From positions 1 through 12,974 of the forward strand of contig JAISZF010000117.1 in NCBI GenBank assembly GCA_031269415.1: a stretch of DNA of 12,974 nucleotides, read 5' to 3'. A program made the translations under genes and the position numbers. Positions 1 to 5,374 of the stretch are shown here, piece by piece (the first letter of the stretch is position 1; each line of letters opens with the position of its first letter). The notes under the pieces are model-generated. The model ran no database searches, was not told the origin of the DNA, and worked only from the letters and a program-made list of their open reading frames with translations. The stretch is from Clostridiales bacterium. GTDB lineage: Bacteria; Bacillota; Clostridia; Lachnospirales; WQUN01.

Positions 1-2
1 AT

Positions 3-56
3 AGTGGCTGGTCGTTACAGCCGAAAGTGGTAGACATGGTTAAGTATATTGCTTAA
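3..56 (+). CDS. 3' end of an unidentified gene (partial)
   Basis: Frame 3 is open from the window edge to a TAA at 54-56 and reads SGWSLQPKVVDMVKYIA, a plausible C-terminus ending in an amphipathic stretch. Frame 2 closes at once and frame 1 closes at 31-33. Seventeen residues are too few to name a family, and there is no independent evidence that this frame is coding. The next gene starts about 100 bases downstream on the same strand. Confidence 0.3.
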   Translation, partial: SGWSLQPKVVDMVKYIA

Positions 57-86
57 TCAGGTTGAACTTTAAAGAAGAATATAGGG

Positions 87-106
87 TTCCTATGTTTTCC
101 TATGTT
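87..106 (+). repeat. Tandem direct repeat of a decamer upstream of the first full gene
   Basis: TTCCTATGTT occurs twice back to back (87-96 and 97-106), so the copies sit one helical turn apart on the same DNA face. They lie about 50 bases upstream of the start at 153. This could be a two-site operator or chance in AT-rich DNA. Confidence 0.5.
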
Positions 107-152
107 TTTCATAACGGATTGTAATATATATAAAATTCAAGGAGGAATTTTA

Positions 153-1142
153 ATGCCAAGCTTCACTTATGGGGAGTTAGCGGATCTATGCTTCAAGTTG
201 TCGGAAGCTTTTAAGTATTTGGAATCGCAATCGTCCACGAAGGAAGATATTGAGGACAGTGTAAGTACAGTCGTTGCTGCGCCTGACCCACTCCCGGAAG
301 TGGTGGAAGAAGTGAAACCCGCGCGAAATGAATCAGAGGAAGTTAAGGCTAAGTTTACCCGGGAATATTTGGACGCCATGCCTTATACCAAATTAAAATC
401 TCTTGCCGCTTCATTGGGTATAAGTGGAGCCGGAAAAAAGGAAACGATTGTTAATGCTATTTTGAACACTAATGTAAATAATGAGGAAGCTAGTGTAAAC
501 GAAGAGGTTAAGGGAGACGTTGAACAAGAAACGTTGCAAGAAGAAATGAAGGTTGACGAAGTTCTTTATGATAAAATCATCACCCGTTCCGATGATGAGT
601 TGAAAGACATGCTTAAATCTATAGACTGGAGCGCTATTGGAAAGCACCAGACACTTGTTGACAAAGTAATACGTGCTATTAATATGGGCGCTCTCGCCAA
701 CCCGCTTGAAGAAGTTCAGGAAGAACCAGAAGCTGTTGAGCAGTCTGAAAATGAGGCTGTCGAGGATATAGACATACCGGAACCATTTGCAAAGTTCACG
801 CAGTTTGAAGTTAACTATTCTAAAATGACAGAAGCGCGCGCGGAAAAGTTGGCCGCTATCCGTGAGGAAGAAAAGGATAAGAAGTATAATGAAGCTGAAA
901 TGGATGATATGTTTATCGGGTATCTTGACGGATACAGCGCTCCGGATTATACCCGTCAAGAAAAGATGTCAATCTATGCTGAAATCCGTTGTTTATACGT
1001 TGATGACGCTGGGCAGGAACATGACGATCAAGATGTCTATAACATAAATGGGAAACTGTATTGCTGTGGTTCACGAATAAGATATAACGCTTATACCAAG
1101 GTGTATACATGCGCAGTTTGTAAGTCTCAAATAACAGTATAA
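153..1142 (+). CDS. Uncharacterised acidic protein with two SAP-like segments and a Cys-rich C-terminus
   Basis: The protein is 329 aa. I chose ATG 153 over an in-frame ATG at 102 because AAGGAGGA (139-146) sits six bases before it. Residues 1-25 form a short helical N-terminus. About 26-65 is a low-complexity acidic linker. About 70-105 resembles a SAP (helix-loop-helix DNA-binding) fold, with a leucine/glycine pattern around KLKSLAASLGISG and a following basic helix. About 135-180 resembles a second, more diverged copy. A second acidic linker (185-210) and a charged helical part follow. The C-terminus has C304-C305 and C320-x2-C323, like a small zinc ribbon with a collapsed first knuckle. 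A DNA-associated role in a mobile element is an inference; I do not recognise a named family. A strong terminator follows immediately. Confidence 0.8.
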   Translation: MPSFTYGELADLCFKLSEAFKYLESQSSTKEDIEDSVSTVVAAPDPLPEVVEEVKPARNESEEVKAKFTREYLDAMPYTKLKSLAASLGISGAGKKETIVNAILNTNVNNEEASVNEEVKGDVEQETLQEEMKVDEVLYDKIITRSDDELKDMLKSIDWSAIGKHQTLVDKVIRAINMGALANPLEEVQEEPEAVEQSENEAVEDIDIPEPFAKFTQFEVNYSKMTEARAEKLAAIREEEKDKKYNEAEMDDMFIGYLDGYSAPDYTRQEKMSIYAEIRCLYVDDAGQEHDDQDVYNINGKLYCCGSRIRYNAYTKVYTCAVCKSQITV

Positions 1143-1145
1143 GAT

Positions 1146-1173
1146 AAGCGGCGTACTCTTTACGCCGCTTTTA
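1146..1173 (+). terminator. Intrinsic terminator after the SAP-like gene
   Basis: A perfect 10-bp stem, AAGCGGCGTA (1146-1155) and TACGCCGCTT (1161-1170), encloses a 5-base loop and is followed by a short T run. It starts three bases after the stop codon at 1142. The small gene at 1186 is therefore read by leak-through or from its own signal. Confidence 0.8.
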
Positions 1174-1185
1174 TGAGGTAATTGA

Positions 1186-1407
1186 ATGGATGTAACTGAA
1201 ATAATTGATATCACGCACAAATCAAAGTATTTTCAGAATGAACCGCTGAAAGAAAAAGCGGCGCAGGAAAAAATCTTGACAGACTTGCCGGTGAATGTTA
1301 CCATTGAATCCGCTATCAGCTATTACACAACGCACGCGGCGGGAGAGTATGAAACACTCTATAAGCGTACCGCGCAATGGCTTAAAATGGTTCTTCATAA
1401 GACGTAA
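1186..1407 (+). CDS. Small protein of unknown function at the element end
   Basis: The product is 73 aa. Translation from ATG 1186 is supported by a short GAGGT (1175-1179), six bases upstream. The sequence is soluble in character, with alternating charged and hydrophobic residues, no membrane segment and no cysteines. The first half is rich in lysine and glutamate; the second half (about residues 40-70) looks like two helices and ends in a basic tail. I do not recognise a family. Being the last gene before the attachment site, it could be a recombination accessory factor, but nothing in the sequence shows this. The gap after the upstream terminator is only about 15 bases. Confidence 0.6.
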   Translation: MDVTEIIDITHKSKYFQNEPLKEKAAQEKILTDLPVNVTIESAISYYTTHAAGEYETLYKRTAQWLKMVLHKT

Positions 1408-1410
1408 TTT

Positions 1411-1429
1411 TTCCCACATTATTCCCACA
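1411..1429 (+). repeat. Direct repeat TTCCCACA x2 near the attachment site
   Basis: TTCCCACA occurs at 1411-1418 and again at 1422-1429, offset by 11 bases (one helical turn), directly after the stop of the 73-aa gene. The position, about 100 bases inside the element from the tRNA scar, suits a binding site for recombinase or excisionase. Function is inferred only from position and phasing. Confidence 0.55.
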
Positions 1430-1433
1430 CTAG

Positions 1434-1523
1434 TTCTTTTGAGAACCTTTTAGTTTCTTTTGAATTTTTTGAAAAATGGCTTAAAAACGTGTGTTTCTTT
1501 TAGTTTCTTGGAGATTCTTTTAG
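1434..1523 (+). repeat. Helically phased TTCTTTT repeats next to the attachment site
   Basis: TTCTTTT begins at 1434, 1455, 1495 and 1515 (spacings 21, 40 and 20), with a variant TTCTTGG at 1505. A longer shared string, CTTTTAGTTTCTT, occurs at 1447-1459 and 1497-1509. All spacings are close to multiples of 10 to 10.5 bases, so the sites lie on one face of the helix. Arm-type sites for a tyrosine integrase, or bent DNA for the integration complex, are the best explanations. Confidence 0.6.
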
Positions 1524-1531
1524 CTTTTTTA

Positions 1532-1569
1532 TAAGCGGTAGGCCGTGGGTTCGATCCCCGCCAGGTGCG
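1532..1569 (+). other. Attachment site: displaced 3' half of a tRNA, probably tRNA-Arg(CCU)
   Basis: The fragment contains a 3' anticodon stem (GCGGT, 1535-1539), a variable loop AGGCC, a T-arm GTGGG-TTCGATC-CCCGC (1545-1561) with the invariant TTCGA, a 3' acceptor strand CAGGTGC and discriminator G at 1569, with no encoded CCA. Upstream of the anticodon region the sequence turns into T-rich DNA, so there is no D-arm or 5' acceptor and the gene is not functional. TAA before the stem fits an anticodon ending in U followed by AA. The CAGGTGC acceptor strand with discriminator G fits clostridial tRNA-Arg. The duplicated stretch from the anticodon loop to the 3' end is the classic core of an integration site. 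Confidence 0.8.
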
Positions 1570-1570
1570 T

Positions 1571-1963
1571 TTATTGAACTTGCAGCTCTTCCATAAGAGC
1601 TTTTTGTATTGTTTGTGATAAGCTTATATCAGCTTTTATAGCCATATCATCAAGCCATTCAGGTATACTGACAGTCCGGCGTACAGCCTTTGAACCTACG
1701 CGGCGGCGGTATTCATCTAAGGACACGTCAACAAGGCTGACAACGTCACCTGGATCACGCTCTACTTGATCAATTGGCGTTGGCATTGGAATAGCAAGCC
1801 TGTCGCGCTCCAGGATATAGAGCATACCGCAAAGACCGTCGCGAATTTTTGTAATACCTTCGGCATAATCCTCAGCCTCGGTTATACACCCTTTAAAATC
1901 AGGCGCGTATACGCAATATCCGCCTTGTTCCGTCGGGCTGAAAACAACAGGGTATACATACAT
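1571..1963 (-). CDS. hicB: HicB-family antitoxin
   Basis: The product is 130 aa and starts at ATG 1963, with AGGAGGA (complement of 1973-1979) nine bases before it. Residues 1-60 are the HicB partial RNase-H fold, with the typical opening MYVYPVVF, GGYCVYAPDFKGC and an acidic helix. Residues about 92-127 are a ribbon-helix-helix DNA-binding domain (RRTVSIPEWLDDMA and following helices). In HicAB systems HicB binds and masks HicA and represses its own operon through this domain. It lies 40 bases downstream of hicA on the same strand, the usual order. Its stop codon (1571-1573) is separated by a single base from the tRNA 3' end, so the two are convergent and nearly touch. Confidence 0.93.
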   Translation of the reverse strand: MYVYPVVFSPTEQGGYCVYAPDFKGCITEAEDYAEGITKIRDGLCGMLYILERDRLAIPMPTPIDQVERDPGDVVSLVDVSLDEYRRRVGSKAVRRTVSIPEWLDDMAIKADISLSQTIQKALMEELQVQ

Positions 1964-2003
1964 AAAATCAAATCCTCCTATATTAAACCGCTGAATCGCT
2001 GGG

Positions 2004-2183
2004 CTATTTCAGCCCTGCGTCTTTCATCATCTTCTCCAGCGTTTTTGTTTTTATTTCTCTGTTGTGGCGCTCTACCATCACTAAAGCGCCATTTTCGCCC
2101 CGATAGAAATCATGGTTTGTTCCGTGATGGTCGAATTTAAAACCATGTTTCTTGATAGCCCGGATAAATTCGCTGGGGCGCAT
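2004..2183 (-). CDS. hicA: HicA-family mRNA interferase toxin
   Basis: The product is 59 aa, starting at ATG 2183 with GGGGGAG upstream and ending at TAG 2004-2006. It has the small double-stranded RNA-binding-like fold of HicA: an opening helix SEFIRAIKKHGF, then GTNHDFYRG with the conserved catalytic histidine (H24), a strand ALVMVERHN, and a last helix KTKTLEKMMKDAGL. HicA cleaves mRNA and halts growth when free; HicB, encoded 40 bases downstream, neutralises it. Length and key residues look normal, so the toxin is probably active. The gene follows the broken Uma2 gene by 30 bases on the same strand and may share its promoter. Confidence 0.93.
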   Translation of the reverse strand: MRPSEFIRAIKKHGFKFDHHGTNHDFYRGENGALVMVERHNREIKTKTLEKMMKDAGLK

Positions 2184-2213
2184 GTTTCTCCCCCTTCCTT
2201 CTTTTACAATTTA

Positions 2214-2564
2214 TTATGCGCTCAAGGTTACTTTTTTCTTGAAAAGATCGACAATCCAGTATTCCTTTACGCCGTGCCGCGTGCAGTAATCTCTTTTGAA
2301 ATGATAATCGTCCTTGGAGGGCGACGGGCTGACGACCTCCACAACAAATCATGTCTTCCCAATGAAATATGGATACAGTTTTGACATGATAAACTGTATG
2401 ACCCGCGAGTGATTAGGGCTGGGGGAAGCCATGGCGTAAACAAAGCCGTCAATGAATTCAAACCTGGTAACTTTGTAATCGGGCAGTTCATTGAAATGTA
2501 TAAACTCTTCCAAGGTGAATTCTTTATCTTGATAATCATATCGCCCATGATATAGTAACGGCAT
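2214..2564 (-). pseudogene. Uma2-family endonuclease, broken by an internal deletion
   Basis: From ATG 2564 (AAAGGAGG five bases upstream) 71 codons read as the N-terminal part of a Uma2/DUF820 protein, with the family pattern RFEFIDGFVYAMASPSPNH. A TGA follows at 2349-2351. In the same frame, directly after that stop, the C-terminal family block resumes: FVVEVVSPSPSKDD, then GVKEYWIVD, ending at TAA 2214-2216. Together 71 plus 44 residues are present, while the family is usually about 180-190 residues. The central block with part of the PD-(D/E)xK-like catalytic core is therefore missing, and the stop sits exactly at the junction. An internal deletion that preserved frame but created TGA explains this best. 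Uma2 proteins are predicted nucleases found in many copies per genome. Confidence 0.85.
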
Positions 2565-2600
2565 AATACCTCCTTTACGTTATCCGGCAACGCCAGCGTT

Positions 2601-2629
2601 TTTATATTTTATCACTCCGTTGACAACAA
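2601..2629 (-). promoter_or_regulatory. Candidate promoter for the Uma2/hicAB unit
   Basis: On the minus strand TTGTTG (complement of 2624-2629), a 17-base spacer and TATAAA (complement of 2601-2606) form a good sigma-70 type promoter about 40 bases before the Uma2 start. Its -35 box shares two bases with the -35 box of the plus-strand promoter, so the two are divergent and should compete for polymerase. Confidence 0.6.
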
Positions 2630-2648
2630 TACCACAAAAAGTTAGAAT
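2620..2648 (+). promoter_or_regulatory. Promoter of the two-component signalling operon
   Basis: TTGACA (2620-2625), a 17-base spacer and TAGAAT (2643-2648) make a near-consensus housekeeping promoter. Transcription should start near 2655, giving a leader of roughly 55 bases before the regulator gene. The -10 box abuts the left arm of the inverted repeat at 2633-2665. Confidence 0.8.
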
Positions 2649-2665
2649 CAATATAACTTTTTGTG
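2633..2665. promoter_or_regulatory. Perfect 11-bp inverted repeat over the promoter: candidate operator
   Basis: CACAAAAAGTT (2633-2643) and its exact reverse complement AACTTTTTGTG (2655-2665) are separated by 11 bases, so the arm centres lie 22 bases (two helical turns) apart. The left arm fills the spacer up to the -10 box and the right arm begins near the expected transcription start. The transcript would therefore lack the left arm and could not form the hairpin, which favours a DNA operator for a dimeric repressor over a terminator. Confidence 0.6.
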
Positions 2666-2693
2666 TAATCGCTATATACTTCTGCCAGCGGAG

Positions 2694-2711
2694 AGGCGGT
2701 GATTTTCCATT
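2694..2711 (+). promoter_or_regulatory. Ribosome-binding site that points to an ATT start codon
   Basis: AGGCGGTGAT (2694-2703) differs at one base from the full anti-Shine-Dalgarno complement AGGAGGTGAT. It is followed after five bases by ATT at 2709. The same GGTGAT-type site precedes the ATPase gene at 8175, with six bases to its ATG. No ATG, GTG or TTG is in frame between the stop at 2700-2702 and the conserved Asp pair of the receiver domain. Confidence 0.6.
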
Positions 2712-4325
2712 ATAAAGGTAGTAATTGCCGATGATGAAATCAACGTATGCCGGTTAATCCGCAACCTAGTGGATTGGCGGTCTTTTGACATGGAAGTCGT
2801 TGGTGTCGCGCACAACAGCCTGGAGGCGTTGGACGTCGTGAAAGCGCACATGCCCGATATATTACTGACTGATATACGCATGCCCGGATACGACGGGCTT
2901 GAGCTTATCACGAGAGCGCGCGATATAAAATCCGATTTGGATTTTGTGATTATCAGCGGATACCGAAATTTTGAGTACGCGAAAAAGGCTATTCAATTTC
3001 AGGTGCAGGACTACATTTTAAAGCCCGTAAGGAAGGACGACCTGTGCGCGGTGCTGCAAAAGATGAGAACAAAATATCTAAACAGAACGCGGCAGACAGC
3101 GCTGGAAGCGGAAAACGTTCAGCGGCTGCGAAACGACACCGATTTGCTGCGTTCGGGGTACATAAATGAGTTTATCGCGAAAAAAGAAGCGCGGTATATG
3201 CCGCGCGAGCTGAACGAAAAATATCATTTTCATTTTGAGCCGGGCGTTTTCCAACTACTCATAGCGAAAACAGACTGCCTGGACGTCGATCAGTACAATA
3301 ACGCCGCCGAGGTATTGTCGGAGAAACTTATTCTGACTATGCGGAAGAATCTTGAAAAAGAATGTTTCGACACCCAGTTCGCCTTATCGGAGAGCCGCGT
3401 GTACGGTCTCATTAATTACAGGGCAGACGCGCGGGGGCAGATCCGGAAGAGTCTGAAAATTGTGCTGGACGACTTTCACGCCCATGCCAGCGTGTTCGGC
3501 GAGATCACGCTGACTATCGGCATAGGAGAACCGTTAACGGACACGATGGATCTTGCCCGCTCGCTGTCGTCCGCGGAAAGCGCGCTGACGCGCCGCCTGC
3601 TGGAAAATACTGGCGTATTGATTGAGGGCGAACCGTGCGAGGCAGCGCCGGAAAGCCATCAGATAACGCTCCAACTAATGTCCTCACTGAAAAACAGCGT
3701 GTACTTTTCTCTGGAAACGCTGGATAAAGCCCAGTTGAAAACGGCGTTAAGCGAATACCGCGAACGATTTTTCGCTATTGAGGGATTGACGGGCTACATG
3801 GCCATCTCGGCTGTAAACAGCATTCATGAATCATTTTTTACGCTTGTTTCCGTATATTTCAAGCGCCGCGAATGGCTGGACAGCAGAAAGGAACGCTTTT
3901 TCCGCGTCGCGGATATGTGCCCCAGCGCGGACGCGCTCTTCGATCTGCTGTCGCGTGAATTATACGACATCTTTGAAATGATACTGGACGAGCGGCAGAA
4001 AGCGGACGCGAAGCCCATGCGCCTCGCTAAACGGTATATTCACGAGAATTACGCATCGCAGATCACTCTGAATAAGATAGCGGAAATAACAGGCTTCAAC
4101 CCGACCTACTTCAGCACGTTGTTCAAACAGGAAACGGGGAAGAACTATCTGGAATACCTGTCCGAAGTCCGCATAGGCAAAGCCTGCGATTATCTGAAGG
4201 ACACAAATAAAACCGTGGCCGCCATCTGCGAGGAGGTCGGGTACAGCGATCTCAAGCATTTCTCCAAGAATTTTAAAAAGTACACGGGTCTCAGCCCCAA
4301 TGAGTATCGGAGACTGTTCGCGTGA
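2709..4325 (+). CDS. YesN-type response regulator with AraC DNA-binding domain
   Basis: The product is 538 aa, counted from ATT 2709. An in-frame GTG at 2769 would remove the first receiver strand and the acidic pair, so it is unlikely. Receiver domain, residues 1-120: acidic pair D8-D9, phosphoacceptor D55 in LLTDIRMPGYDG, S83 and K105 (DYILKPV), all intact. Residues about 125-435 are the long middle region found in this family, with no motif I can name. Residues about 440-538 are two helix-turn-helix units of AraC type, ending in VGYSDLKHFSKNFKKYTGLSPNEYR. Such regulators, phosphorylated by a LytS/YesM-type kinase, activate sugar-uptake genes. The kinase gene overlaps its stop by four bases. 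The natural target is the importer from 8175, whose promoter has a poor -35 box. Confidence 0.93.
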   Translation: MIKVVIADDEINVCRLIRNLVDWRSFDMEVVGVAHNSLEALDVVKAHMPDILLTDIRMPGYDGLELITRARDIKSDLDFVIISGYRNFEYAKKAIQFQVQDYILKPVRKDDLCAVLQKMRTKYLNRTRQTALEAENVQRLRNDTDLLRSGYINEFIAKKEARYMPRELNEKYHFHFEPGVFQLLIAKTDCLDVDQYNNAAEVLSEKLILTMRKNLEKECFDTQFALSESRVYGLINYRADARGQIRKSLKIVLDDFHAHASVFGEITLTIGIGEPLTDTMDLARSLSSAESALTRRLLENTGVLIEGEPCEAAPESHQITLQLMSSLKNSVYFSLETLDKAQLKTALSEYRERFFAIEGLTGYMAISAVNSIHESFFTLVSVYFKRREWLDSRKERFFRVADMCPSADALFDLLSRELYDIFEMILDERQKADAKPMRLAKRYIHENYASQITLNKIAEITGFNPTYFSTLFKQETGKNYLEYLSEVRIGKACDYLKDTNKTVAAICEEVGYSDLKHFSKNFKKYTGLSPNEYRRLFA

Positions 4326-5374
4326 GCGGGCTTCGCTTTCTGAGCGTAAGGCTCGCGCTGTATATATCGATACTGTTCGCGAGCCTGATACTCTCGCTCG
4401 CCGCGCCGTGGGAGCGGGTTCCCGCGTCGTTTATTGTCAAGTGCGCGCTTCTGACCGGGCTTATTTATTTGGGCTATAGGATCCTGTATAAACCGAATCG
4501 GGAAGTCGATCGGATGCTTAATCTTATCGGCGATGGTTACACCTTAAGCGACATAGATAAATTTCGCTACCAGTATTCCCCCGGAGCGGCTCACGCTCTT
4601 AAAACGCTTATTTCCGTTACCGAGTCTGGAAAAGGTTACGCGTCCAATCAAAACCTGGCGCAATATTTAGCCCTGCAAAATCAAATAAACCCGCATTTTT
4701 TATACAACACGCTGGAGGGCATACGGGGTGAGGCTCTGGAGGGAGGGCTGGAAAACGTCGCTACCATGGTGGAAACCCTTGCCTCGTATTTCCGATACTC
4801 TATCTCAAACACAGAGCAGCTTGTGAGTCTGGAGGATGAAATCGAGAGCATTTATAATTATTATCGAATACAACAATACCGATTCGGCCAAAGGATACAT
4901 CTGGATATCGAGTTCAGCGACGGGGATCAGGAATTGCTTTATAAGTGCCGCCTGCCTAAAATAACCTTGCAGCCCATTGTGGAAAATGCCATCATTCACG
5001 GTATAGAGGGCAAAATCACATCGGGTCAGATTTTGATAAAGATCGAGAGCGCGGAGAAACGCTTGCGCGTAACCGTATCCGACGATGGTGTGGGCATGGA
5101 TGAGAATCGCCTGCGCGAGATCACGGGAAAATTAAATCGCCTGTCTATGCGGAATATCGGAACGGGCGAGCCGGAGCGCGACGGTATCGCGCTGGTTAAC
5201 GTCAATAACCGTATCCGACTCCTGTTCGGCGAGGAGTACGGCTTAACCATATACAGCGTCCCGAACATGGGTACGGATATACTGATTACCCTGCCGCTGA
5301 TTATAGGCCGGGCGGGTGAAAAATTGTTTGAGGAAGGGAACACTAATCAAGCCGGACGCGTTATGTTTGAATAA
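4322..5374 (+). CDS. LytS/YesM-type sensor histidine kinase with a minimal sensor region
   Basis: The product is 350 aa, starting at GTG 4322, which overlaps the regulator stop as GTGA. Two membrane segments (about residues 11-28 and 37-56) flank an outside loop of only about eight residues. Most YesM-type kinases carry a large extracellular sensor, so this one is unusually short. The His-kinase box is QNQINPHFLYNT with phospho-acceptor H125. The ATPase part has the N-box LQPIVENAIIHG (N222), the DDGVGM motif (D254-M259) and the GIALVNVNNRIRLLFG segment. All catalytic motifs appear intact. The enzyme should autophosphorylate and pass phosphate to D55 of the regulator encoded just upstream. 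With almost no extracytoplasmic part, its signal probably comes within the membrane or from a partner protein, possibly the importer or the dead ATPase encoded next. Confidence 0.93.
   Translation: MSGLRFLSVRLALYISILFASLILSLAAPWERVPASFIVKCALLTGLIYLGYRILYKPNREVDRMLNLIGDGYTLSDIDKFRYQYSPGAAHALKTLISVTESGKGYASNQNLAQYLALQNQINPHFLYNTLEGIRGEALEGGLENVATMVETLASYFRYSISNTEQLVSLEDEIESIYNYYRIQQYRFGQRIHLDIEFSDGDQELLYKCRLPKITLQPIVENAIIHGIEGKITSGQILIKIESAEKRLRVTVSDDGVGMDENRLREITGKLNRLSMRNIGTGEPERDGIALVNVNNRIRLLFGEEYGLTIYSVPNMGTDILITLPLIIGRAGEKLFEEGNTNQAGRVMFE

Larger units (their letters stand above)
1..1569. mobile_element. Right end of an integrated genetic element (partial)
   Basis: The stretch ends at a fragment that matches only the 3' half of a tRNA gene (1532-1569), which is the usual scar at the distal end of an element integrated into a tRNA 3' end. 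Because the tRNA fragment reads left to right and its 5' half is missing, the element must lie on its left; the rebuilt tRNA and, probably, the integrase are outside the window. The genes inside are two unrecognised proteins and a gene tail, which fits accessory DNA. Phage, ICE or other island cannot be separated from this portion. The assignment is an inference from the tRNA scar plus gene content. Confidence 0.6.

Noticed and set aside
102..152. Earlier ATG start at 102 for the first gene
   Set aside because: It has no ribosome-binding site, and the extra 17 residues look like translated leader; AAGGAGGA lies just before ATG 153.
411..959. 182-aa minus-strand reading frame opposite the first gene
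   Set aside because: It is a composition shadow of a well-supported gene, with no ribosome site and no recognisable family.
1532..1569. A functional tRNA gene
   Set aside because: There is no 5' acceptor, D-arm or 5' anticodon stem upstream; the preceding bases are T-rich and cannot complete the cloverleaf.
2589..2606. AACGC-CA-GCGTT followed by T-rich sequence as a terminator
   Set aside because: The two-base loop is too tight for the full stem, and no plus-strand gene upstream needs it; the region is better explained as the minus-strand promoter.
2769..2771. Start of the response regulator at GTG 2769
   Set aside because: This would delete the first strand and the acidic pair of the receiver domain, which are clearly encoded upstream in frame.
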